From assembly GCA_938045545.1 (NCBI GenBank), contig CALIBN010000015.1, forward strand, positions 1-64,000: 64,000 nucleotides of DNA, in the 5' to 3' direction. Under the pieces are notes generated by a model that was not told where the DNA came from, made no database searches, and saw only the letters and a list, made by a program, of their open reading frames with translations. The stretch comes from an uncultured archaeon (lineage in GTDB: Archaea; Thermoproteota; EX4484-205; JAAOZP01). Of the stretch, positions 56,370 through 64,000 are shown in pieces (within the stretch, counting starts at the first letter, position 1; every line of letters starts with the position of its first letter). A program made the translations under genes and the position numbers.

Positions 56370-57698
56370 TCAGGATAATTGACGCATCATCTTGGCTTCA
56401 GAGTTAACCCTACGCCAGTAGAGCTCAAACAATATGCCTGAAGACTTAGGCCTTATTTCTCTGATAAAGCTCTCTTCGAGCCTCAATGATTCTTCGAAGG
56501 CCTTGATTGTGATATTTTTCAAGTCCTCTAGAGATGCTTTACCATCAAGAAATTCTAATCTCAGTTCCTCGGCCCTAGAGTATAGCCGAGCCTCTAAAGA
56601 CTCTATCTTTTTACATATCTTTGGAAAGTATTCTTTAAAGGAGCCCAGTATTCTCCTGCTTAACTTCTCATGTAGCCACCAGATTGAATTGGAGTCGTAA
56701 AGCCTATCCGGCGTTAGTTTCAAATCAGGTAGACCAGCCTCGATGAAGACCGGTTTGTAAACACTTATGCAGGGAGTGGATGTTGCAGTAAACCAGTGGA
56801 TCGGTAGTTTTTCGAAAAGCTGGCCAACGTAGGAGGCTGCAGTCTGAGAAGGCCTCGTAAGACCCCCTGCATGCATACAGATGTCCCTCATAGATCCTTT
56901 CGGCGGTGTAAAGTTTTCACCAAGCGTATGGCTCCTCATAATATTCTTAACTAGATAAACATCTATCTCACCCATATTTCGCTCTAAACATCCTTGTGTA
57001 TACGCATGCCTCTCCCTGCCCCTGGCGAACCGAGAGTAAAACCAGTCTGAATAGCATTTTGAGAAATCAAAATCCTTATCGTCCTTGCACCAGCCTTTCT
57101 CAACAGCATGTTCAACAATGTTTTTAGAAGCCAGGTCCCACTTGTTTTTAATGGTTAAAGCGTTGGAAATACTCCTTACGTTCTTTACTTTCTCAGCAAC
57201 CCAGTATTTCCCAGCGGTCTCTAAGACCCATGCTTCCCTAGGATCAGCTATTATGAAGGAGTTATGGTAATACGTTTTGCTTTTAAACCCACAGTTACCG
57301 CCTTGGCCGAATTCCTCCAAGTATTCAACTATCAGCATAAGGGCTTCGTACGAGTCTCTGCATCTTTCCAAGGCCAGCCTTACCAAATCCATCCCGGTTA
57401 AGCCCTTCTCCAGCCTACCCTCTCTCGTGAACACTGCCTCGTTTCCAATGGCCAACCCGAACTCGTTAACACCCATTTCAGCGCCCCACATCCAGACTGG
57501 CCTTGAAATCAGCACAGCATACGTTTGCTTTACCTGCGGAACCCTGATGTAAGTACAGTCCAAGAACTCCTCGTCATGCTCCATTCTAGGATGGAACTCC
57601 AACGCTTGAGGCTCGTTCGGCTCCCTGTCACTGTTCTTAGCGAAAATCGTAACTCCCTCCTTAGTCGAGTTCCTAAGCGCTACTAAAGTGTCGCACAT
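56370..57698 (-). CDS. Peptidase family C69 dipeptidase (PepD-type)
   Basis: The protein starts MCDTLVALRNST, with Cys2 as the nucleophile exposed after Met removal, as in Ntn-hydrolase dipeptidases of family C69. KNSDREPNEPQALEFHPR and GMNEFGLAIGNE-like segments (here MGVNEFGLAIGNE) are typical. Length of 442 fits. It would hydrolyse dipeptides or related amides in the cytoplasm. No signal peptide. Confidence 0.88.
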   Translation of the reverse strand: MCDTLVALRNSTKEGVTIFAKNSDREPNEPQALEFHPRMEHDEEFLDCTYIRVPQVKQTYAVLISRPVWMWGAEMGVNEFGLAIGNEAVFTREGRLEKGLTGMDLVRLALERCRDSYEALMLIVEYLEEFGQGGNCGFKSKTYYHNSFIIADPREAWVLETAGKYWVAEKVKNVRSISNALTIKNKWDLASKNIVEHAVEKGWCKDDKDFDFSKCYSDWFYSRFARGRERHAYTQGCLERNMGEIDVYLVKNIMRSHTLGENFTPPKGSMRDICMHAGGLTRPSQTAASYVGQLFEKLPIHWFTATSTPCISVYKPVFIEAGLPDLKLTPDRLYDSNSIWWLHEKLSRRILGSFKEYFPKICKKIESLEARLYSRAEELRLEFLDGKASLEDLKNITIKAFEESLRLEESFIREIRPKSSGILFELYWRRVNSEAKMMRQLS

Positions 57699-57796
57699 GC
57701 TTTTAGTTGGACTCGTTAAGGGAAAATAAACTTTTATCCAGATTTCTGGGAATTGTTTAAAATTTTAACATGGAGAAGGGCTGCCCGCAGACATTA

Positions 57797-58795
57797 TCAG
57801 CGAGCCATTGAAGCCTCCAGGATTTTTGGGCATAACGGATCAGGATTGTTGAACGACCCGTAAAGCCTGTATGATCTGGCGTAGCATCCTCCTCTACAAG
57901 TCTCGATCAAAGGACAGTCTGGACACGTGTTACTCTCCATGATCTCCAAGATAACTCTGCTTGAACACAGCTCCCGCCATGCTTCCGAAAGACTCTTTCT
58001 GCGAACATTTGAAACAACAATGTCGAGAGTATCGCAGAGAAGCACTTCCCCTCCGGGACCGATATCCATGTTCCTCTCAACCCTGCAAGAGTCCCATGAA
58101 ACGTAGCGTGAGCTTACTATCAGGCTGGCGAACGGCATACACCATAGAGTAGTAAGGAAGCCCAGCTCATCAGCCGCCTCACAGGCCAAGCGTAAAGCCT
58201 TAATGCAGGAGTAAGCGTCAGCATGCCAATCCTTGTCTGCAGCCCTCCCAAAAGGCATTACTGGGAGCAGTACCGCAGATGAGGCTCTCAGTCTCTCTGC
58301 AAGCCGCACAAAGTCTCCAGCCTCATTGGCGTTCAGCCGGGAAATGGAGAAGATAGGTGTGAAACTAACTTCCTCCTCCTTGAGAACCCTTATGTTCCGC
58401 ATTAAAACATCCCAAGCTCCTGGGCCGCGCACGGCCTCATGCGTATTCTTAACCGCACCGTCTATGCTCGTGAAAACACGGATCCCAAGCGAGCTCAGCC
58501 TCCTTGCTTTATCCCGGGTTATTTCAGATAGGTTTGTAAAAAGAGAGACGTTGAGCCCATTGCTCGCGGCGGCAAGTATTTCGAAAATACCCTCTCTTAG
58601 AAGTGGTTCTCCACCTGTTAAATGAAGGTTTTTAACACCCATTTCACAGGCTTCCTCCACCAGTTTTAAAACTCGGTCCTTGCCGAGTTCACTGCTCCAT
58701 GGACGGGAGGAAACGTAGCAATGCTCGCATCTAAAGTTGCACTTTGCCGTAAGCAGCCATGTTACGTACTCCGGAGGCCTTGGAATCGGGCTCAT
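57797..58795 (-). CDS. Radical SAM/SPASM-domain protein
   Basis: The 4Fe-4S-binding CNFRCEHC (CxxxCxxC) near residue 18 and TGGEPLLREG mark a radical SAM enzyme, and the C-terminal CPDCPLIETCRGGCYARSY with a further Cys cluster indicates a SPASM domain with additional clusters. Length is 332. Relatives include haem-synthesis AhbC/AhbD, PqqE and peptide-modifying maturases. No precursor peptide was noticed next to it, so the substrate is unknown. Confidence 0.85.
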   Translation of the reverse strand: MSPIPRPPEYVTWLLTAKCNFRCEHCYVSSRPWSSELGKDRVLKLVEEACEMGVKNLHLTGGEPLLREGIFEILAAASNGLNVSLFTNLSEITRDKARRLSSLGIRVFTSIDGAVKNTHEAVRGPGAWDVLMRNIRVLKEEEVSFTPIFSISRLNANEAGDFVRLAERLRASSAVLLPVMPFGRAADKDWHADAYSCIKALRLACEAADELGFLTTLWCMPFASLIVSSRYVSWDSCRVERNMDIGPGGEVLLCDTLDIVVSNVRRKSLSEAWRELCSSRVILEIMESNTCPDCPLIETCRGGCYARSYRLYGSFNNPDPLCPKILEASMAR

Positions 58796-59130
58796 AGTCT
58801 CACCTGAGAATTTTTTTGAAAGTTACAGTCGGCAATGGTGAAAAATTGGGGTATTAATGCGTTGCCGTGAAAAGAGTCCCACGTCAACCATTATGGGAGG
58901 GTTGTGGGAATAACCTTATATTGCGATTCGCCATATCCCAAGTCGGCTAAGCTTACTGTCGAAGAACGCATTTTTTAGCAGCAGTGCAACTTCTACGGTG
59001 GGAGGCGAGAGGAGCAAAGGATACTTCTATCTTAGAAGGAGCCCCGCCGCGAAGAGATTAAAGACGGGAGAAGACACTTCGCATAAGTGCCACTGGCTTC
59101 CAGCCGCGGGAGCGTAAAAAACTTATATTG
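58796..59130. other. Intergenic, no supported gene
   Basis: One open stretch near 58980-59117 (SSSATSTVGGERSKGYFYL) has no start of its own and no family match. TATA-like AAACTTATATT at 59119-59129 lies close before the transporter's ATG at 59131. Confidence 0.3.
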
Positions 59131-59976
59131 ATGCAGAATCACCCGCCCCATGTGAACGTGGCTGAAGCCATAAGCCTCACCCTTATCGCTTTCGCATCGA
59201 CAACACTGCTTTCAGCCGTCGGGTTGGCAGGTGGCGTGCTAATAGTCCCCGTCTTGGTCCTGCTTTTCGGGCTGGAGTCAAGATATGCTGCAGGCACGGG
59301 TGTTTTCGCAATAATATTCGGAATATTCTCAGCCGCATTCACGTATTTCAGGCAGAGGAGGGTCGACGTGAAGCTCGCCCTGCTCTTCGACACGCTGGAC
59401 ATACTTGGCGTGGTGGCAGGAGCATACTTAGTGGTTATCTTACCATCCAGGGTCACAGCTCTCCTCATGGGTGGTTTTCTACTATTTTCAGCGTGGAGGC
59501 TTTGGGCGGGCAGTGTTAAGGAGGCGATAAACGTTGAAAGGAAGAGCCGGGGGATATCTGTTAAGCGTCGTCTGACAGACAGGGATGGAAACGTCTATGA
59601 GTATGAGCTTGGCGTTCCGGAGCTCGCCTTATCACAGCTTGCAAGCATCTTAAGCGGGGTTGCCACAGGCCTGTTCGGAATAGGAGGGGGAGCGGTTGAT
59701 ACTACTATGATGATGCTGATCGGAGTCCCACCCCACGTAGCTGTAGCCACATCGGTTTTCGGAATGACGATAACGAAGATCACGGGTGTCATCTCGCATC
59801 TCGCATTGGGAAATGTTTTACTGGAATACGGCGTGCCGCTAGCCGTCGGAGCAACGGTGGGAGGGCAGCTTGGCCCAAGGATTTCTAGGAGGCTCCGGCC
59901 TCTGATGCTGAGGAAGGCTTTAAGCATAGTCGTCCTCCTCGTGGGTCTCAGAATGGCAACCCTATGGTTTGAATGA
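59131..59976 (+). CDS. TauE/SafE-family sulfite/anion exporter
   Basis: The 281-residue protein has about eight membrane helices in two halves (ISLTLIAFASTTLLSAVGLAGGVLIV and LASILSGVATGLFGIGGGAVDTTMMM), with the glycine-rich GxGGG stretch characteristic of TauE/SafE transporters, and a charged middle loop. Substrates in the family are sulfite, sulfonates and organic acids. ATG 59131 is preferred to the overlapping TTG. It is convergent with a URO-D gene. Confidence 0.83.
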   Translation: MQNHPPHVNVAEAISLTLIAFASTTLLSAVGLAGGVLIVPVLVLLFGLESRYAAGTGVFAIIFGIFSAAFTYFRQRRVDVKLALLFDTLDILGVVAGAYLVVILPSRVTALLMGGFLLFSAWRLWAGSVKEAINVERKSRGISVKRRLTDRDGNVYEYELGVPELALSQLASILSGVATGLFGIGGGAVDTTMMMLIGVPPHVAVATSVFGMTITKITGVISHLALGNVLLEYGVPLAVGATVGGQLGPRISRRLRPLMLRKALSIVVLLVGLRMATLWFE

Positions 59977-59989
59977 GCTGAAAAACGTT

Positions 59990-61054
59990 TCAACCATTGC
60001 ATTCACCGTAATAATTCATGAAGTCCTCGAACGCTGTGCAGACTGCGTCTATGTTTTCAAGCGGAACATCCGCGTGGATCTCGGAATACATCATTAAGCC
60101 GCCTTTCTCAGAACCCAGTTTGACAACAGCCTCCTGTATATGGCTCCTGATTTTTTCAGGACTGCCAAAGGGCACTATGAGCTGCCGGTCTATGTCTAGG
60201 TCGATGCAAACCCTTCCCTTAATCTTCTCCCTTATATTGTCTATCCCGTTAACCCTATCCTGAATGTTTAAAACTGAAACCCCGGCTTCAATCAGGGCAT
60301 CCGCCACCTCCATTATGTGACCGTCAGTATGCAGGTAAACCCTTATTCCTGATCTCCTAACCCTCTGGAATATCTTTCTGTATGAGGGGTAGATGAACCT
60401 TCTGAAGGTCTTGACGCTGACAGGCATCCTGTCTTGAAGACCCAGGTCATCCCCGAAGGAAACCATGTCAACCTTGAGCCTGATGAGCCTCTCGACCAGG
60501 GCTAGATTATAGTCAGTCAGCATCTCTATTAGTTTTTCAAGCTGACCGGTGTTTCTAACGAAGTCAATCATTAGGTTTTCAAAGCCCCGAAGATAATAGA
60601 GTCTTTGAAAGAAGAAGCCGTGAGGCATGCTTCCGACCACGATATCATCAGTGTTTCTCGCTCTATCTATCCTCTCCTCAATCGCGTCCCAAGGGTCTAC
60701 TCCACCACCCTCCTGAACAATGCCTCTCTCCGGGTCTGGCAGACTGTAGTGCACTAGGTCAGCCCAATCCTCCAAAGGATGTTTCACAACCTGCCCCTGG
60801 AGTCCGCTTATATTGAACCTCCACAAGCATCCGAAGGCATCTAGAACCTCTCTCCCCCTGACCCTGGCTCCGAAATCATTGAAGTTAACACTCCCTCTTT
60901 TAAAATCTGGGAAAAGCCTAGTATGCTTGGCAAGCAGGTCCTCAAGCTTCTCTCTATACTTGTTCCAAGCTGTTGGGAAAACTCCTAGCCTACAAGGGAT
61001 CCATCCGCAGCCATTCATGTCTATGACTCTAAGCTTCTTCTCCCTGATGCTCAA
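59990..61054 (-). CDS. URO-D-family (MtaA-like) protein
   Basis: The 354-residue barrel has the URO-D-type segments VDMVSFGDDLGLQDRMPVS, FIYPSYRKIFQRVRRSGIRVYLHTDGHI and VLNIQDRVNG. His-Thr-Asp occupies the strand that carries the His-x-Cys zinc ligands in MtaA. It may be a corrinoid-linked methyltransferase or a relative with another role. Gene 61159 diverges from it and they probably share a regulatory region. Confidence 0.77.
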   Translation of the reverse strand: MSIREKKLRVIDMNGCGWIPCRLGVFPTAWNKYREKLEDLLAKHTRLFPDFKRGSVNFNDFGARVRGREVLDAFGCLWRFNISGLQGQVVKHPLEDWADLVHYSLPDPERGIVQEGGGVDPWDAIEERIDRARNTDDIVVGSMPHGFFFQRLYYLRGFENLMIDFVRNTGQLEKLIEMLTDYNLALVERLIRLKVDMVSFGDDLGLQDRMPVSVKTFRRFIYPSYRKIFQRVRRSGIRVYLHTDGHIMEVADALIEAGVSVLNIQDRVNGIDNIREKIKGRVCIDLDIDRQLIVPFGSPEKIRSHIQEAVVKLGSEKGGLMMYSEIHADVPLENIDAVCTAFEDFMNYYGECNG

Positions 61055-61158
61055 AACTAAGAATACGGGTTTTCAATCAAGCTTTAAACCTTACTTACAA
61101 CTCGTACGCTTCGCCTAAGGCTAAAAACTTAAGTATTATCTGGAAACCCTGAGGAAAC

Positions 61159-62268
61159 GTGTTGAGAAACCCGGATATAACCAGGCTGCTTAAAGTCCTT
61201 CTGAGAGAGGGAGAGCCCGATAGAGTGCCCTTCTACGAGCATTTTGTAGACAACGAGGTTATTGAGGCTTTAACCGGTAAGCCGGTGTCTAAGGCTTTAG
61301 CCGAAGGAGGCTTAAGCTCAGAGAAATACCTGGATATCCTGGTTGACTTTTATGCCAGGCTTGGATACGACTATGTTCCAATGGAGGTTCCCCCCAAACT
61401 TCCTAGGACGAACATTCTTCAGACGAACGATGTTGCTTATCTTTCCCGTGGGAAAAGGACTTGGGAGGATGAGAACAGGGGTGTGATTGAGACAATCGAG
61501 GATTTTGAAAAATATCCTTGGCCTAACGCGGATGAGGCGCTGGATTTTTCAGTATTTGAAAGGCTGAGGAGGAAACTGCCTGAAGGCATGGGTGTTGTTG
61601 GAGGCGTTGCAGGAGGGTTCTTCGAGCATGCGAGCTGGCTTATGGGGCTTGGAAAACTCTGTAGGGCTGTGCACCTAGACAGGAGGCTTGTTGAAAAAAT
61701 GTTCAGCAGGGTCTCCTCGCTCATTCTTGCTTTAGATGAGACAATAGTTAGAGAGGGGTTTGTTGATGCTCTTAGAATGGGTGACGACTTGGGCTATAAG
61801 ACAGGCACATTCCTGGCGCCTAGGATTCTGAGGGAATACGTTTTCCCAAACTACAGGAGGCTGGCCGATTTGGCACATGGGCGGGGGCTTCCCTTCATAA
61901 TACATTCCTGTGGAAACCTGTATACTCCTGATGAAACTGGGAGAACAGTGATGGACGACCTTGTAGAGAGCGTCAGGATAGATGCCAAACATTCTTTCGA
62001 GGACAACATAATGCCGGTATACGAGGTTAAGGAGAAGTATAGGGGGAAGATAGCGGTTTTGGGCGGTGTAGATATGAATAAGCTTGTTCAACTGCCGGAG
62101 AAAAACCTAAGGGAGCATGTTAGGCTAATAATTAAGAAGTGTGCGCCGGGAGGCGCCTATGCTCTAGGCTCTGGAAACACGATAGCTAACTATGTGCCTT
62201 TAGAAAACTATCTCGCGATGCTTGACGAAGGCTTTAGAAGAGGAACATACCCGATAGAGATAAGTTGA
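61159..62268 (+). CDS. URO-D-family methyltransferase with HxC zinc motif
   Basis: The 369-residue protein contains RMGDDLGYKTGTFLAPRILREYVFPNYR and PFIIHSCGNLY, in which His-Ser-Cys matches the zinc-binding HxC of MtaA-type methyl-corrinoid:coenzyme M/THF methyltransferases. Later CAPGGAYALGSGNTIANYVP corresponds to the C-terminal Cys/Gly region. It is the best candidate in the window for an active zinc methyltransferase and could deliver methyl groups into the THF island. The start is GTG 61159 with GAGG eight bases ahead. Confidence 0.82.
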   Translation: MLRNPDITRLLKVLLREGEPDRVPFYEHFVDNEVIEALTGKPVSKALAEGGLSSEKYLDILVDFYARLGYDYVPMEVPPKLPRTNILQTNDVAYLSRGKRTWEDENRGVIETIEDFEKYPWPNADEALDFSVFERLRRKLPEGMGVVGGVAGGFFEHASWLMGLGKLCRAVHLDRRLVEKMFSRVSSLILALDETIVREGFVDALRMGDDLGYKTGTFLAPRILREYVFPNYRRLADLAHGRGLPFIIHSCGNLYTPDETGRTVMDDLVESVRIDAKHSFEDNIMPVYEVKEKYRGKIAVLGGVDMNKLVQLPEKNLREHVRLIIKKCAPGGAYALGSGNTIANYVPLENYLAMLDEGFRRGTYPIEIS

Positions 62269-62279
62269 GAAACATGCTA

Positions 62280-63437
62280 TTAAGTCTTTAAAATCTTGTC
62301 TAAGTGTTTGAAGTTCTCCTTCCTGATCGGATACTTTCCAACCTTTTTAGCATATTCAACCTCGTACCTTAAGAGTTCAGGAGGAACGTTGGCATATGTT
62401 TCGCCACCGTTGTCGAAAGCATAGCCACCACCAGCTGCAGCGTGAAATATGCATTTCTCAACCTCAAGCTCAATGTTTTCAAAAGATCCGTTGACTAGAA
62501 CCCTCCAGTCAGCGTTGCCGTTGAAGAACACTTTCCCCTTAAATGCTTCAGCAATCTTTTTAATATCGTTCTCAACGCCCACATCGGCCTCATTTATCCT
62601 GTAAATGTTTACAAGTATGCCCGTTATGTGGTCCATGTGAGAATCCATGTGCAAGTAACGATATTCAGTACCGTGCCGCTCGTAAAGCCTCAGGTTATAA
62701 GGCAGCGTGAACTCCTCGTACATATCCTTGCTCAAGTAGCCCGAATGATCGTCGGCCAGGCCGAGGCTCCCTGGTCCAGAACCAGAAATCTCATAGTAAT
62801 ATTCCTGAAGCTGGTTGAAGGTTTCCTCCAGTTTTCTGAAAAGCCTATGCATGTCGCTGGGACTCTCGTAGAGCCAGCGGTACAGTTTCTCGGGACCAGT
62901 CAACGAGCCTGCAGCTGAAACCGGTGGATGTATCTGGAGCCTGCCGCCGACTGGAAGACCCTCATAGTTTTTCCTGACAAGCTCCCTAAACTTTTCAAGC
63001 TTCTCATAGTAAGCCTGAATACCCCTGTGGCGACGAGGGTCAGGAACCTCCAGCCTATCGATATCCTCAAGGGTCTTAATCCGGGGGATTATCCATGGGC
63101 TGAGCCAAGGGTTTCTCTCATCCGGCATTTCAATCTTGCAGTCGAAAACAATGCCTTCAGATACGGCTCCGAGGTCTAGATGCACTCGTATTTCTGTCAA
63201 ATCATCCTTAAGCCATCTGAGCCTCCATTTCAACCCTTTCACCTGAGCATCCAGCATTATACTCATGTCGTTGTAATATTCGGCAAAAGTATAGTCGAAG
63301 AGCCTAGCATAATATGGGCCTCCAAGCCCTATGACCACCGGAACCCTGTCAGACTCCTTGAACTGGGCAGCTTCCTCCAAACGCTTCCTATTCTCCTCTA
63401 GAACGCTAGAATACTTGGCTCGGTTGAAGGGCTCCAT
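62280..63437 (-). CDS. URO-D-family (MtaA-like) protein
   Basis: The 385-residue protein shows LADDHSGYLSKDMYEEFTLPYNLRLYERHGTEYRYLHMDSHMDH and, near the C-terminus, CIFHAAAGGGYAFDNGGETYANVP, both URO-D-type. The HxC zinc motif is His-Met-Asp. It is convergent with the HxC-bearing paralogue (11-base gap). Sequence is clearly diverged from the two others nearby, so it is not a recent copy. Confidence 0.77.
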   Translation of the reverse strand: MEPFNRAKYSSVLEENRKRLEEAAQFKESDRVPVVIGLGGPYYARLFDYTFAEYYNDMSIMLDAQVKGLKWRLRWLKDDLTEIRVHLDLGAVSEGIVFDCKIEMPDERNPWLSPWIIPRIKTLEDIDRLEVPDPRRHRGIQAYYEKLEKFRELVRKNYEGLPVGGRLQIHPPVSAAGSLTGPEKLYRWLYESPSDMHRLFRKLEETFNQLQEYYYEISGSGPGSLGLADDHSGYLSKDMYEEFTLPYNLRLYERHGTEYRYLHMDSHMDHITGILVNIYRINEADVGVENDIKKIAEAFKGKVFFNGNADWRVLVNGSFENIELEVEKCIFHAAAGGGYAFDNGGETYANVPPELLRYEVEYAKKVGKYPIRKENFKHLDKILKT

Positions 63438-63580
63438 CGGGAATGCTCAATAAAACCATCCTATTTAAAACTTAGGCTGCTAAACACTATGACCAGTAAT
63501 TGCCCAAATGCTTATTTCTAAGACGACTTGCGGCGATGATCTTAAATATGTCTGCAGCAGGCGGGAGAGGTGACATGCTG

Positions 63581-64000
63581 ATGAAGGATAGAATCTTCCC
63601 GGCTTTCAAGAGGCCCAGGAAGCTCAGGGTACTTGATGTCCGCCCATATTCTTGGCATGAACAGATGACGATAACTTGCGCACAGGGCTTGATCAACCGT
63701 GTTATGCCAAGAGTCTATCTGGTTTTCGACGATTACGTTGACAGGCTGTGGTTGTCAATCTACGGGAAAAGATACGGTGTTAAGCATGAGGAGGTTAACA
63801 GCCTCTACGAGCTACTGTCATACTTTAGAAAGGAAATAGCAGGGTTTGTGGTTTACGACGAGAACATGCTGCACTCTTCGAACGTGGCTATGACTTACGG
63901 GAGTATTCGCAACGCGGTTCCAGCGTCACCAGAGGTTGCGGAAAGGCTTTCTGAAGCTGGCTTCAGGAAAGTAGCCGACTTCAGGGGGAGATGGAGAAAC
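63581..64000 (+). CDS. GxGYxYP-family protein, N-terminal part (runs off the window)
   Basis: The frame is open to the end. It reads LRVLDVRPYSWHEQMTITCAQGLINRVMPRVYLVFDDYVDRLWL, then YGVKHEEVNSLYELLSYF and AMTYGSIRNAVPASPEVAERL, which match the N-terminal domain of GxGYxYP putative glycoside hydrolases. ATG 63581 is chosen because AGGTGA (63568-63573) is seven bases ahead; ATG 63575 is too close to it. The catalytic domain should lie to the right. No signal peptide in the visible part. Confidence 0.6.
   Translation, partial: MKDRIFPAFKRPRKLRVLDVRPYSWHEQMTITCAQGLINRVMPRVYLVFDDYVDRLWLSIYGKRYGVKHEEVNSLYELLSYFRKEIAGFVVYDENMLHSSNVAMTYGSIRNAVPASPEVAERLSEAGFRKVADFRGRWRN

Noticed and set aside
58980-59117. 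Open stretch before the TauE gene as a small gene
   Set aside because: There is no start codon with a usable context and no recognisable similarity.

Overview
The window looks archaeal. Coding is dense, many short-leader genes have a TATA-like box about 25-35 bases before the start codon, TTG and GTG starts are common, and several families are typically archaeal (VapBC, MNT/HEPN, THUMP tRNA methyltransferase, MtrH-type methyltransferase, zinc-ribbon membrane proteins). A tetrahydrofolate (THF) one-carbon set, a MtrH homologue and four URO-D/MtaA-like proteins would fit an uncultured Thermoproteota lineage such as Bathyarchaeia or Korarchaeia. That placement is inference; no rRNA or tRNA was found to settle it.

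Layout. 1-7.3 kb: a broken glycosidase-like gene, a VapBC pair, a TldE/TldD peptidase pair around an interrupted small gene, malic enzyme and a DUF488 protein. 7.2-12.2 kb: an accessory carbohydrate/surface region with a broken transglutaminase and a broken CBM9-like protein, then an intact membrane esterase and a GH16-like lectin-fold protein. 12.2-21.4 kb: an epimerase, a glycerol operon (glycerol kinase, GlpA-like dehydrogenase, a second FAD oxidoreductase, DUF1667), a six-hairpin glycosidase, a URO-D protein and a sugar isomerase.

21.7-30.2 kb is the best-defined pathway, a THF one-carbon island: MetF-like protein, formate-THF ligase, MtrH-like methyltransferase, PurN, FolD (preceded by a tiny coupled gene), a 5-formyl-THF cyclo-ligase fused to a membrane domain resembling an ECF transporter substrate-binding subunit, and FolC. 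Together they could interconvert formate, formyl-, methenyl-, methylene- and methyl-THF, hand the methyl group to or take it from a corrinoid protein, salvage 5-formyl-THF and polyglutamylate the cofactor. The URO-D proteins could supply methyl groups, but no corrinoid protein lies in the window.

30.2-36.7 kb holds a two-copy 32-bp repeat, sugar and redox enzymes, a broken HAD gene, an MNT/HEPN pair, YjbQ, an acylphosphatase-coiled-coil fusion and a YkgJ-type protein. 37.0-39.6 kb is a gene graveyard: glycosyltransferase, polysaccharide membrane protein, surface repeat protein, coiled-coil protein and TnpB remnants. 39.6-44.5 kb is an uncharacterised membrane system of SPFH, coiled-coil and zinc-ribbon proteins, split by an ATPase remnant. 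44.6-50.1 kb has oxidoreductases, a tRNA methyltransferase and an ATPase/winged-helix pair with a possible nuclease domain. 50.3-59 kb is mixed: an arrestin-like protein, MFS transporter, GH32-like enzyme, C69 peptidase and radical SAM protein. 59.1-64 kb has a TauE-type transporter, three URO-D proteins and the start of a GxGYxYP-family protein.

Broken genes are concentrated in the accessory and surface loci, while the metabolic genes are intact. Several breaks are single-base changes, some in short homopolymers, so real decay and assembly error must be separated by read mapping.
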